64,000 bases of DNA from Candidatus Bathyarchaeota archaeon (GTDB taxonomy: Archaea > Thermoproteota > Bathyarchaeia > Bathyarchaeales > DTEX01). Shown piece after piece: positions 27,680 through 36,694 of the stretch. The notes below the pieces were generated by a model. The model was not told where the DNA came from. It saw nothing but the letters and a program-made list of their open reading frames with translations, and did no database searches. The position numbers and the translations under genes were made by a program. The first letter of the stretch is position 1; the number at the start of each line of letters is the position of its first letter. Where the stretch lies: assembly GCA_025059045.1 (NCBI GenBank), contig JANXEA010000008.1, positions 62,001-126,000 of the forward strand, in the 5' to 3' direction.

Positions 27680-28587
27680 TTGCCTGATCGAGCTACAAAC
27701 TTGATGACATTCCCAAGCCAAGGAACATTTAGATGCCTTGCAACCTCGATGCATTTCGCCCGAAGAAGATAAGCAATCGGCTTTGACAATATACGCTCAT
27801 TCTCAGTCAAACTCTCATAATATCCTTGACCCTTTGCGATAATAAGGTCTGCCTCCATCAAGCTGGTCAGAAATTCTTTAGAGACCATATCTAATTTTAA
27901 TCCGATATGATCATTTCCCGTCTCAATTACCTCAGCGCATTCGTCTAGGCCAACCTGCATCGCATCCTCAATTGTTGCGTCATTCAATATCGGTCCGCTT
28001 TTCACTGCCGCATACACCTTCACAGAATACCGTTCCATAATAGTTTTAATAAAGAATTTATCAAAGACTATCTCGCCCGCATTATCAAGCAAGTAAAGTA
28101 TTCTGCTTGAAGACTCTAACGCATCCATAATCTTCGGAGTATCATCTATCGCCAGATCACCGTTGAGACAGCTCAGGAGGGAAGATTCAATTGTAGCAGT
28201 CGAAACGCTGTAACCTTCAACCTCAAAGTCTATGGCGTTGCCGCAAATGCTTCCTAAAGCTGCCAGCCTAAAGCGTTCCTCATAATTCTTGCATCTGCAC
28301 CGCTGCTCCAGAACGGGTAAAATTCTCATTGCAGTTTCATTTGACATTTTCTTCAATGGTTTAAATGGGTCCGTATTCCCAGTGATCTTCTGGCATATTT
28401 TGAAGACATGGGTGTGGAAGACGGTGGGTTCGCATTCCAATAAGTCACTTTGATTATCGGCCAACCATTTGACCGTCTCAAAAATCACCTTCCGCCTAAG
28501 CGCTTCATTATCCGTAGATTTTGACGCTATGTCAAAGGCTGCTCTAACAGTGCAGGGAAAGCAAAGGAGATGCGACTTCATTCTCAT
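27676..28587 (-). CDS. DUF89/ARMT1-like metal-dependent phosphatase
   Basis: Member of the DUF89 damage-control phosphatase family, which hydrolyses unwanted sugar phosphates or damaged metabolites. The metal and substrate signature ILYLLDNAGEIVFDKFF is at the centre, with SGPILNDATIEDAMQVGL and IIAKGQGYYESL towards the end. Cysteines near the N-terminus (CFPCTVRAAF) fit the archaeal subgroup that also binds metal there. It has 303 residues, the normal length. A palindromic TTTATAAA at 28633-28640 could be its TATA box. It is convergent with tatD. Confidence 0.88.
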   Translation of the reverse strand: MRMKSHLLCFPCTVRAAFDIASKSTDNEALRRKVIFETVKWLADNQSDLLECEPTVFHTHVFKICQKITGNTDPFKPLKKMSNETAMRILPVLEQRCRCKNYEERFRLAALGSICGNAIDFEVEGYSVSTATIESSLLSCLNGDLAIDDTPKIMDALESSSRILYLLDNAGEIVFDKFFIKTIMERYSVKVYAAVKSGPILNDATIEDAMQVGLDECAEVIETGNDHIGLKLDMVSKEFLTSLMEADLIIAKGQGYYESLTENERILSKPIAYLLRAKCIEVARHLNVPWLGNVIKFVARSGN

Positions 28588-28632
28588 CCACCATTCTAAT
28601 TTAACCGAGACAGCAATAAGGTGGGTAAGGGA

Positions 28633-28640
28633 TTTATAAA
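28633..28640. promoter_or_regulatory. Palindromic TATA box
   Basis: The sequence TTTATAAA reads the same on both strands. On the minus strand it lies 46 nt upstream of the DUF89-phosphatase start. On the plus strand it would start transcription near 28660, just before the structured element at 28662-28761. Spacing alone does not decide which direction is used. Confidence 0.5.
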
Positions 28641-28661
28641 TGCTAACTTTGCCGCCAAATT

Positions 28662-28761
28662 ACACCGCAAATGTAACATAATATCATACATCTAATCTGC
28701 GGGGTGTCAGGCGTTACAAAATCCTCAGCAAATTTTGATGCTGTATAGACTATAGTAACGC
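28662..28761 (+). ncRNA. Putative tandem-hairpin RNA element (unassigned)
   Basis: Two hairpins lie in tandem in the 310-nt gap between the DUF89 gene and eL41. The first pairs ACACCGC (28662-28668) with GCGGGGTGT (28699-28707), with a two-base bulge. The second has an outer stem GCGTTAC (28711-28717) with GTAACGC (28755-28761) and an inner stem CAGCA (28726-28730) with TGCTG (28739-28743) closing an 8-nt loop. A TATA-like TTTATAAA lies about 30 nt upstream. It does not match C/D-box or H/ACA signatures that I can confirm, and strand is uncertain. The rest of the gap shows only the TTTAAA box near 28803-28808, probably for eL41. Confidence 0.35.
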
Positions 28762-28897
28762 TTAAGTATTAGAAAACAGATGAGGGTTAGGCGGCCCAAA
28801 AGGTTTAAAAGGAAAAAAATAGAAGTTCTGTAAGTCTTCAGGGAAATATATGCTGAGAACATCCCAAAATGTATATTCATAAAGAAGAGAGTTTAGA

Positions 28898-28975
28898 ATG
28901 AGAGCCAAGTGGAAGAAGAAACGGATGCGCCGCGAGAAGAAGAAAAGGGAGAAAAGGCGCGCAAGATACAAATAA
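28898..28975 (+). CDS. rpl41e: Ribosomal protein eL41 (L41e), 25 residues
   Basis: The smallest ribosomal protein, one very basic helix at the subunit interface. The 25-codon frame encodes MRAKWKKKRMRRE followed by an almost entirely Lys/Arg tail ending RYK, which matches archaeal and eukaryotic L41e from the first residues. It is too short for most gene callers. A TTTAAA box lies about 90 nt upstream. The EF-2 paralogue begins 71 nt downstream on the same strand, so the two may share a transcript. Confidence 0.93.
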   Translation: MRAKWKKKRMRREKKKREKRRARYK

Positions 28976-29046
28976 AGAAGATTAGCCTAAAACCTCTTGA
29001 TCAACAATATATAGATTACATCTTAATTTAATGTTGTAGAGTTAAT

Positions 29047-31227
29047 ATGTTTTCAACCAAATTCGTAGAGAACATTGCCACCACAATGAGACAAAGGGAT
29101 CGCATTAGGAACGTAGGAATAATAGCCCATATAGATCATGGCAAGACAACATTAACTGATTCCATGTTATCTGCTGTAGGTCTCCTTCCGAGAAGTGTTG
29201 CGGGAGAGGCGAAAGTCCTAGATTATCTAAGGGAGGAGCAGAGAAGAGGGATCACAATAAAGACGGCAAACATCATGCTTCCCTACAGGGGCCATCAAGG
29301 ATACTATTTGATCAATTTAGTGGACACACCGGGACACGTAGATTTCACTGGAAAAGTGGCTCGCGCATTAAGGATGATTGATGGAGCGGTCGTAGTGGTT
29401 GACGCCGTGGAGGGCATAATGGCTCAGACTGAGACCGTGATAAGGCAGGCCCTAAATGAGATGGTTAAACCTATACTTTTCATTAATAAGGTAGATAGAT
29501 TGATTCTTGAGCTAAAATTTTCCTTGAGAGAAATAGCAGATAGACTTACAACGATTATCAGCGACTTCAACAATTTGATCAGCATCTACTCTGAGCCTGA
29601 AATCAAAGATAAATGGAAAGTTAACCCTTCTAAGGGCACTGTCGCTTTCGGGTCGGCCCTCCACAAATGGGGATTAACAATCGAAGAAGCGTATAGGATC
29701 GGTGTTAGGTTCAAAGACATATTTAGTGCGTACCGAGATGAAAAGTGGCAAAATCTTGAAGATCTTCTTCCTCTTGGGAATACGATCCTGAGCATGATAA
29801 CTTCTCAGTTACCAAGCCCGTCTGAAGCACAGAAGTATAGAATTCCAAAGATATGTAAAGGAGACCCTACATCTGATGTCTATACAGCAATGTTAAACTG
29901 CGACTCAAATGGACCCTTGGTCATGGCTGTAACCAGTACCTTTTTGGACGAAGGGGACGAAATTATCACTGTAGTCAGAATCTTTTCCGGCAAAATCGTT
30001 AGGGGCGGAGAAGTCTACTTAATGAATAGTGAAAAGACATGTCGCGTACGTCAAATTTATATTCTAATGGGTTCGACCAAGGTCCCAGTCGACAGCATCG
30101 AAGCTGGAAACATCGCGGCTTTAGGGGGGATTGAAAACGCAAGAGCTGGAGAAACAATTACAGATGCGATGCATAAAAATGAGAAGTGTTATTTTTCAGA
30201 CTTTCAGCATGTTTCTGAACCAGTGATAACCATTGCGCTAGAGCCAAAAGACCCCAAAAATTTATCACATCTTATCAATTTAATGCAACGCATATGCGTT
30301 GAGGACCCTGATCTTTCAGTATCATTTAATGAGGATACAGGGGAGTATTTACTTTCGGGAATTGGAGAACTCCACCTAGAAATCGCTATCAACGCCATCA
30401 AAGAGTATGATCCAAGTCTTGAGATAATATCATCTCAACCCATAATTGCTTATAGAGAGACTGTAGGAAAAGTCGGTAAACCTGTCACCGTATTCGACCA
30501 AGATTCGGGGGTAATATGTGCCGTTCAAGTTGTACCGTTAGAAAGGGAATATTATGAGAGAGGCTCAGGTAACATTGCTATGGAAATTGTCCATAAAAAC
30601 GATTTTGAAAGGATTCTTAAAGATGATAGATCGCAGAAATTTCAGTTACCTTCCAGCATCTTGGCTTTTGAAAAGAATAATAACATCTTGATTAACATGA
30701 CCAAGAAATGCTTTATAGGAGAGGCAATCCAAGAGGAGGTAGTGCTCGGCTTCAAAATGGCATGCCAAGCTGGACCGTTATGTCACGAACCATTAAGATG
30801 CATTATTGCTAAATTAGTTGATGCACAACCTGATGGCCTGACAGTTAATACTAAATCCGGGCAAATGGCTCTAGCAATAAAAAGTGCAATCCTAAATTCT
30901 ATACTGACTGCCAATCCAGTGCTGTTGCAGCCTGTTTGCCGCCTTCAAGTATCTATACCGACAGCAATGCTCGGCAACATAACTCCTATCATAACAAGGA
31001 GAGATGGAAAGATCCTTAAAATATTACCAAGAGGTCACCTCTCAATAGTCCATGCACACTTGCCATACGCTCAAACGTTAGGTCTAGCCTCAGAGCTTAG
31101 ATCAGCCTCTTCTGGGTACGCATTTTGGCAGATCCAATTTGATCATTGGCAGAAGGTTCCAGAGACAATGATGCGTGAGACAATCGAGCAAATTCGAAAA
31201 CGTAAGGGCTTACCTCCACTTTCATAA
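29047..31227 (+). CDS. EF-2 paralogue lacking the diphthamide histidine
   Basis: Full-length (726 residues) EF-2-like GTPase. The G domain is intact: G1 AHIDHGKTTLTDSML at 28-42, switch I QRRGITIKTAN, G3 DTPGHVDF at 93-100 and NKVD at 147-150. Domains III-V follow. In domain IV, where normal archaeal EF-2 has the diphthamide loop IHRGPAQ, this protein has VNTKSGQ, so the modified His is Asn at about residue 601, and nearby residues also differ. Domain V keeps LRSASSGYAFWQIQFDHWQKVP. It is probably a second EF-2 (EF-2p), as known in some Asgard and other archaea, rather than the main translocase, but the rest of the genome is not visible. Confidence 0.9.
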   Translation: MFSTKFVENIATTMRQRDRIRNVGIIAHIDHGKTTLTDSMLSAVGLLPRSVAGEAKVLDYLREEQRRGITIKTANIMLPYRGHQGYYLINLVDTPGHVDFTGKVARALRMIDGAVVVVDAVEGIMAQTETVIRQALNEMVKPILFINKVDRLILELKFSLREIADRLTTIISDFNNLISIYSEPEIKDKWKVNPSKGTVAFGSALHKWGLTIEEAYRIGVRFKDIFSAYRDEKWQNLEDLLPLGNTILSMITSQLPSPSEAQKYRIPKICKGDPTSDVYTAMLNCDSNGPLVMAVTSTFLDEGDEIITVVRIFSGKIVRGGEVYLMNSEKTCRVRQIYILMGSTKVPVDSIEAGNIAALGGIENARAGETITDAMHKNEKCYFSDFQHVSEPVITIALEPKDPKNLSHLINLMQRICVEDPDLSVSFNEDTGEYLLSGIGELHLEIAINAIKEYDPSLEIISSQPIIAYRETVGKVGKPVTVFDQDSGVICAVQVVPLEREYYERGSGNIAMEIVHKNDFERILKDDRSQKFQLPSSILAFEKNNNILINMTKKCFIGEAIQEEVVLGFKMACQAGPLCHEPLRCIIAKLVDAQPDGLTVNTKSGQMALAIKSAILNSILTANPVLLQPVCRLQVSIPTAMLGNITPIITRRDGKILKILPRGHLSIVHAHLPYAQTLGLASELRSASSGYAFWQIQFDHWQKVPETMMRETIEQIRKRKGLPPLS

Positions 31228-31239
31228 GAAAATAAGACA

Positions 31240-32115
31240 TTAAAGTTGTGGGGCGCTTCTGCAATATGCGGTCCCATCACATACTGTGGTATTAAGTTGA
31301 GGAAAGCCCTCGCGACAAGTAGCAAATTCCAATCCATGCTTTAAGGCTAAATTTCTTAGATCAGTCAAAATCTTGAGCCTTTTATCCACCCTCAGATATT
31401 TATATCCACCAACCCATTCACCGTCAGAATAGACCTTAATCAGCCTGTCATACAGCCTCTTACATTCCATCTTCATCGAGGGTAAGAGTCCAGGAACAAC
31501 TTTCAATGTTGAACCTGTAATCTGCTTCACGCCAATCTCAGCAGCCCGTCTGACTATGGCATCGAGTTCCTTTGGGTCGTCATTTAATGTTGGAATTATA
31601 GGATCAATCCGAATCACCGCAGGCAATCCCGCTTCAACAACTTTCTCCAAAGCCCTGAATCGTGCATTAGGAGGGGGGGCATTAGGCTCTATCAATCTCG
31701 CTACATTCTCTTCCGGAGATGTTACTGTCATTGTAACCACGGTGCGGGTCATCTTAAAGAGATTTATGTCCCTTGTAACTAGATCAGACTTAGTTACTAT
31801 AAGAAGTGGGAAGCCATTCACAGCCAAAGCCTCCACACATTTCTTAGTTATCTCACATTTAGCCTCTATATGCATGTAAGGATCAGTCGAATCACTTAAC
31901 ATCACGGGATAGCGTTTTTCCGTCCCTTTTATCATCTTTAAAATAAGGTTCTTAAGTTCAAATCTAGGGATAATAGGTCCTCTGAAACTTGGAAACTTGA
32001 TTGCATAGCAGTAAACACATCGGTGCATGCACCTTCCAAGATAAGGATTGATATTATATTTCGGCAAGCATGTGCAAAAGCTGGACTTGACCACGTTAAA
32101 AACTGGCAGCCTCAT
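31240..32115 (-). CDS. Radical SAM protein, SplB-like (COG1533)
   Basis: Radical S-adenosylmethionine enzyme of the SplB-like group, related to spore photoproduct lyase. The iron-sulfur motif is CMHRCVYC with cysteines at 29, 33 and 36. The family continues with SDSTDPYMHIEAKCEIT, PLLIVTKSDLVTRDI and RIDPIIPTLND. The 291-residue length is normal. Archaeal members have no established substrate; DNA photoproduct repair is only one possibility. It is convergent with the EF-2 paralogue (12-nt gap). Confidence 0.88.
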   Translation of the reverse strand: MRLPVFNVVKSSFCTCLPKYNINPYLGRCMHRCVYCYAIKFPSFRGPIIPRFELKNLILKMIKGTEKRYPVMLSDSTDPYMHIEAKCEITKKCVEALAVNGFPLLIVTKSDLVTRDINLFKMTRTVVTMTVTSPEENVARLIEPNAPPPNARFRALEKVVEAGLPAVIRIDPIIPTLNDDPKELDAIVRRAAEIGVKQITGSTLKVVPGLLPSMKMECKRLYDRLIKVYSDGEWVGGYKYLRVDKRLKILTDLRNLALKHGLEFATCREGFPQLNTTVCDGTAYCRSAPQL

Positions 32116-32205
32116 CTTCTAACCACTAAGTGAACAATCCAATCTTTTATAAACAATTATTCTTAGAATCTTTTCAATAAAGTATCGAGGTTTGCCTCTC
32201 CTCAA

Positions 32206-35200
32206 GTGATCGAAATGTTAAGTCCAGAGGAGTTTAAATGTCCCGGGAAGACTTATAGACCTTCTCCTTTTTGGTCATGGAATGATGCATTGGACATTTC
32301 AGAACTGAAATGGCAGGTTAGAGAATTTGCAGAAAAAGGATTTGGCGGATACTTTATGCACTCAAGAGTTGGACTTGTAACACCTTACCTTTCAAATGAA
32401 TGGATGGAATGCGTCAGAGCTTGTGTAGAGGAGGCAAAGAAATTAGACTTGGAGGCTTGGTTATATGATGAGGATAAATGGCCGAGTGGTTTTGCCGGAG
32501 GATTAGTTCCTGCGAAGAGTGATAAATATAGGGCACGTTCATTGCGTATGTCCGAGATAAGACATGAGGAAGTAAGACAAGCATTAAAGGATCCTTCAGT
32601 GATCGCGATTTTTGAAGCTCATCTCCTACCCAATTATAGGATTGGAGGATTCAGACGTATCCGAAAGATAAGGGACATAACTGGGAAAGGCGTCCTTCTC
32701 CAATTCAGGGTAGAAATTCAGCAGCGTAGCAACCGTTATAACGGTGAGACATATGTAGATCTGCTGAACCCAAAGGTTACAAGAGAATTTCTGAGGGTAA
32801 CATTGGATGCCTATGCAGAACATTTCAAAAAAGATTTCGGGGAATCTATACCCGGGATTTTTACAGACGAGCCTAACTACCAAGGTCGCACTAACATTCC
32901 TTGGTCAGAAAACCTCCCAAAATACTTCAAAAAACAAAACGGCTATGATATCATAGAAAAACTTCCCCTTTTATATTTTGAAGCCAGCGGCAATAGAAAA
33001 GTGAGATATGACTTTTGGAGAACCATAACCAAAAGGTTCATCGAGTCATTTACCAAGATATATGCGATGAGAAGCAGTCGTTATAGGCTTAAGTTAACTG
33101 GCCACTTCCTAAGCGAAGACAGTCTAGGGGCGCAGGTAAAGGTTATAGGCGCAGCCATGCCTCACTACGAGTATATGCAGATTCCTGGCATCGATCACCT
33201 TGGCCGAAACATTGATAATCCCCTCACATTAAAACAATGCTCCAGCGTAGCGCATCAGTTTGGCCGAACACGCGTGCTCTCAGAACTTTTCGGATGTAGC
33301 GGACATAGCATGACTTTTGAGGATCAAAAGTGGATCGGGGACTTCCATCTTGCTTTAGGCATAACCTTCTTCTGCCCCCATCTCACGCTCTACACGATGA
33401 AGGGTGATGCGAAGAGGGATTATCCGCCTACTATAAGTTATCATCAACCATACTGGAAGTATTATAAACTGATTAACGATTATTTCGCCCGCGCATGTTA
33501 TTTATGTTCTAAAGGAAGATTTTACGCAGATATATTATTACTTCATCCTATCGGCAGCGCATGGGCAACATTTTCTCCTTTACCCATGGGAAATGATACG
33601 CCTCCCGGTAGATATAATAACGCCCTAGTCAAACTTATAGATGACCTTCTCGCGTTGCACAGAGACTTTGATCTCGGAGATGAATTCATAATTTCGCGTT
33701 ATGGACAGGTTATTGGAAAAGATTTCACCGTGAAAGAGGGTAGGTATAAAGTTGTCATAGTTCCAGCGTCGCTCACCTGGTCTTCGGAGACCTACAATCT
33801 TCTCCGAAAATTTGTAGCAAAGGGGGGAAAGGTCATATTTGTTGGGGAGACTCCTAGCCTAATAGATGGCAAACATGCGGAAGCTAGGTGGCTTAGGCTT
33901 TTGGAGAATTCGAATGTTATAAGGATATCATCTGAAAGAGAGGTGTTAGCTGAAGCACTTGATAAGGTATTGCCAAGATCCGTCACGGTTAAGGACAATG
34001 AAGGAACAGAGATCGAAGATATACTTGTTCATCATAGAGTTGACGGACCACTTCACATCTATTTTTTGGCAAATAAGAGCAGAACAAAAACCTACGATGC
34101 TATAATAGAATTTTACCAAGTGGGTGAAGTGACAGAGTGGGATATGTTCAGTGGCTCTATATCCAGCGTCGAAACACTTTCACAGGATGGTGATGACAAA
34201 ATGATTATAAAAACAGTCTTTTATCCAGCTGGAAGCCACGCATTTGTCATAGACACGTCAAAGCCCACTCCTCATTACAGAAAAATTGCTAGGACAAAGG
34301 TTGAGGAAAGAATATTGAATGAATTTAATGATTGGGAGTTTGTTCGTCTAGATCCAAACGTATTAGTGCTCGATAAATGCGAATACTCCCTAGATGGAGA
34401 AGAATGGCGAGAGAGCACACCCATATGGAAGATCAGGAAGGAAATATGGAAAAAATCTGGGCTTGAGCGGTATGATGGAATTCAACCTTGGGTACTCAAT
34501 AAAATGAAGGTGGCACCTAAACCAGTTACAGTCAACCTAAGAGCACACTTCAAATCGGAGATCCAAGGCAAGAGAACATTTCTTGTAATTGAACGTGCTT
34601 CCCTATGGACTTTGACTGTCAACGGGTTTCACGTCTCAACTAATGTCAGTGATTGGCATTGGGACAAACAATTTAACAAGATAGAAATCACGGATAATGT
34701 GAGAACAGGCGAAAACATAATTGAACTCTCCTGCAAATTCGACATAGATGTTCCAATCGAGGACATCTACCTCATCGGCGACTTCGCTGTTAAAAAAGTC
34801 ACAGAAACGGATTACATCATAACCGATGAGCCGAAAACTCTAACAAGCGGTGACTGGACACAACAGGGATACCCCTTCTATTCAGGCATAATGCGCTATA
34901 AGGCCAAATTTCAAATTGATCAGCAATTAAAAAATGATGGAAAAGTTTATATCCGATTGCCAGATGCCAAGGGCTCACTATTCCTAGTTCACATTAACGG
35001 AAAAGGACCATATCCGATTTGCTGGCAACCCTTAGAATGCGACATTACAGACGGGATCAAAGAAGGAGAAAACGAAATTCTCATAGATGTCGTGAGCACC
35101 TTAAGAAACACATTTGGACCGCTTCATAATAAGTTGGGCGACATCTTCTGGGTAAGACCTGCATCTTTCACTGACGAGGCCAACTGGACAGATTCATACC

Positions 35201-35271
35201 AGATCGTACCCTATGGATTGATTAAAGGTGCCCAGGTACTGATTCGTAAAGAGACAATAATGGATGAGTAA
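32206..35271 (+). CDS. GH106-like glycoside hydrolase, putative alpha-L-rhamnosidase
   Basis: A large 1021-residue protein of the Glyco_hydro_106-like family, whose characterised members release L-rhamnose. The N-terminal catalytic part shows PSPFWSWNDALDISELKWQV, MHSRVGLVTPYLSNEWMEC and YDEDKWPSGFAGG. The DEPNYQGR and SELFGCSGHS segments hold candidate carboxylates. The C-terminal 400 residues look like beta-sandwich carbohydrate-binding domains (TLTVNGFHVS, FLVHINGKGPYP). No signal peptide is visible, so it acts in the cytoplasm. The reading frame is unbroken. The start is ATC or TTG-like near 32206 in the frame; the exact start is uncertain. Confidence 0.82.
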   Translation: MIEMLSPEEFKCPGKTYRPSPFWSWNDALDISELKWQVREFAEKGFGGYFMHSRVGLVTPYLSNEWMECVRACVEEAKKLDLEAWLYDEDKWPSGFAGGLVPAKSDKYRARSLRMSEIRHEEVRQALKDPSVIAIFEAHLLPNYRIGGFRRIRKIRDITGKGVLLQFRVEIQQRSNRYNGETYVDLLNPKVTREFLRVTLDAYAEHFKKDFGESIPGIFTDEPNYQGRTNIPWSENLPKYFKKQNGYDIIEKLPLLYFEASGNRKVRYDFWRTITKRFIESFTKIYAMRSSRYRLKLTGHFLSEDSLGAQVKVIGAAMPHYEYMQIPGIDHLGRNIDNPLTLKQCSSVAHQFGRTRVLSELFGCSGHSMTFEDQKWIGDFHLALGITFFCPHLTLYTMKGDAKRDYPPTISYHQPYWKYYKLINDYFARACYLCSKGRFYADILLLHPIGSAWATFSPLPMGNDTPPGRYNNALVKLIDDLLALHRDFDLGDEFIISRYGQVIGKDFTVKEGRYKVVIVPASLTWSSETYNLLRKFVAKGGKVIFVGETPSLIDGKHAEARWLRLLENSNVIRISSEREVLAEALDKVLPRSVTVKDNEGTEIEDILVHHRVDGPLHIYFLANKSRTKTYDAIIEFYQVGEVTEWDMFSGSISSVETLSQDGDDKMIIKTVFYPAGSHAFVIDTSKPTPHYRKIARTKVEERILNEFNDWEFVRLDPNVLVLDKCEYSLDGEEWRESTPIWKIRKEIWKKSGLERYDGIQPWVLNKMKVAPKPVTVNLRAHFKSEIQGKRTFLVIERASLWTLTVNGFHVSTNVSDWHWDKQFNKIEITDNVRTGENIIELSCKFDIDVPIEDIYLIGDFAVKKVTETDYIITDEPKTLTSGDWTQQGYPFYSGIMRYKAKFQIDQQLKNDGKVYIRLPDAKGSLFLVHINGKGPYPICWQPLECDITDGIKEGENEILIDVVSTLRNTFGPLHNKLGDIFWVRPASFTDEANWTDSYQIVPYGLIKGAQVLIRKETIMDE

Positions 35272-35285
35272 GTTATCTGAATTAT

Positions 35286-35795
35286 CTACCACGGCGTATC
35301 TTTTAATCTCAGCAAATAGGCAAAAAAGTTGACTATAACGTGTATAGGGCCTGTTAATACAATAATAATAATTGTTTGCGTCAGAGAGATAGGTTTTACT
35401 AGATAACCAAAAAGTAATGCCACCAGAACAAAATCGATCTGATCTGATACTGGCAAATGAGAACCAGGTTCCATGCCGAGTCTCCTTTTAATGAATGAAC
35501 CGAGCAGGTCGCCAACTAATGCTCCAAACGAAAGCGCCAAACCGAGGATAACACCGCCTCCATGTACTCCGATAATTGGGGTAAGAGACTCTTGCACCCA
35601 ACCAACTAACACCCCGATCACAATACCGGACAAAAATCCCCTTATAGTCTTATGAGAACCAAAGATAGGCTTTCCATCGCAGAATTTTTTGTTACAATCT
35701 ATTGGATGACCACCTCCAAAAATTACAGGTGCAGCGTTTGCACAGTATGCTGGAAAAATGTAATATAACGAACTTAAGACCTCTAGTATCATCAA
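35286..35795 (-). CDS. carS: CDP-archaeol synthase
   Basis: Membrane enzyme that transfers CTP to unsaturated archaetidic acid to make CDP-archaeol, the activated intermediate of archaeal phospholipids. Motifs: PAYCANAAPVIFGGGHPID, DGKPIFGSHKTIRG, and GDLLGSFIKRRLGMEPGS with DQIDFVL. Five hydrophobic segments are visible. At 169 residues it is full length. It is convergent with the GH106 gene. The gap 35796-35982 upstream shows no further gene. Confidence 0.93.
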   Translation of the reverse strand: MMILEVLSSLYYIFPAYCANAAPVIFGGGHPIDCNKKFCDGKPIFGSHKTIRGFLSGIVIGVLVGWVQESLTPIIGVHGGGVILGLALSFGALVGDLLGSFIKRRLGMEPGSHLPVSDQIDFVLVALLFGYLVKPISLTQTIIIIVLTGPIHVIVNFFAYLLRLKDTPW

Positions 35796-35982
35796 ATCCT
35801 ACCCCTCACAAAATATTGAGAAAGCCGCTAATAGAACTTTTGAGCATAAGCCCTCTACATTTTGAACTTGAGTAGTCCAGAAGACTAATTCTAAGGAGCA
35901 TTCGAATGGATTATAAATGATTGAATTGAAAGAAAAGAGGAACCGATTTTCAGAAAAGACTCTAGTCTATTCTCTTGTTAGC

Positions 35983-36633
35983 CTATTCGAACCATGCCTT
36001 TCGTAATCCTGATCCATCCACATCTGCAATCTTACGCAATTCTTTTACTAGTATTTCAGCCTTACTAAGTGGAGGCTCAGGCAATCTGTGACCGTAATTA
36101 TCATATGCAACACGAATAAACTCCGGATTTATGTTCCTAACCCAGTCGATGAGGACAATATCAAAGTCCAAGATTGGTTCGATAACTACGGCTTTTCTTC
36201 TCCAATCCAAGGCTCTCATCACCTCATATCTCTCCTGTGGGGGCGGAGCCTTAGTGAGGTTATAATCCCTATTTGTTTCAATCGTGACCCCTAATATCAT
36301 GTTATCTCTGAACAAGTGAATGAAGTCTCTGTACCTTTTCGGGTTTTTTGTTAGAAAAAAGAAGTCCTGCCCACGCTTAGACCTCAAAACTTCCAAAACT
36401 CTTTCGATCCATTCCTTTGGAACCCAATCTCCCCACATGTCACCCATGTCCGAAACAAAAACAAAATCTTCTTTCGGTATTTTTTGCTTAAGTCTCCATT
36501 CTGCAAATGCGGGCTTGAACCCATGAGTCTTATATGGTTCAACTTTCCAAGAGGCAAGCTTTTCAGCATATCTTCTAGCCCAGCAATAAGTGCAATCATG
36601 CAGACAGCCTGTGATCGGATTCCACGTGCTCAT
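35983..36633 (-). CDS. DUF5131-family radical SAM-like protein (Gp37/Gp68 type)
   Basis: A 216-residue protein of the DUF5131 family, also known from phages. The N-terminal phrase STWNPITGCLHDCTYCWARRYA has cysteines at 10, 14 and 17, a radical SAM-like CxxxCxxC cluster. It continues with VFVSDMGDMWGDWVPKEWIE, FFLTKNPKRY and ILGVTIETNRDY. Family function is unknown. It lies next to a RadB-like ATPase on the same strand, so a nucleic-acid role is possible. It may be co-transcribed with that upstream gene (61-nt gap). Confidence 0.85.
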   Translation of the reverse strand: MSTWNPITGCLHDCTYCWARRYAEKLASWKVEPYKTHGFKPAFAEWRLKQKIPKEDFVFVSDMGDMWGDWVPKEWIERVLEVLRSKRGQDFFFLTKNPKRYRDFIHLFRDNMILGVTIETNRDYNLTKAPPPQERYEVMRALDWRRKAVVIEPILDFDIVLIDWVRNINPEFIRVAYDNYGHRLPEPPLSKAEILVKELRKIADVDGSGLRKAWFE

Positions 36634-36694
36634 ATCTTCTTCACATTCCCTTAACGTTTACACCATAGGCTCCATTCATAAAAATAATTGATAT

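Noticed and set aside
28711-28780. H/ACA small RNA
   Set aside because: There is a hairpin, but no ACA box at the right distance and no kink-turn signature, so the class was not assigned.
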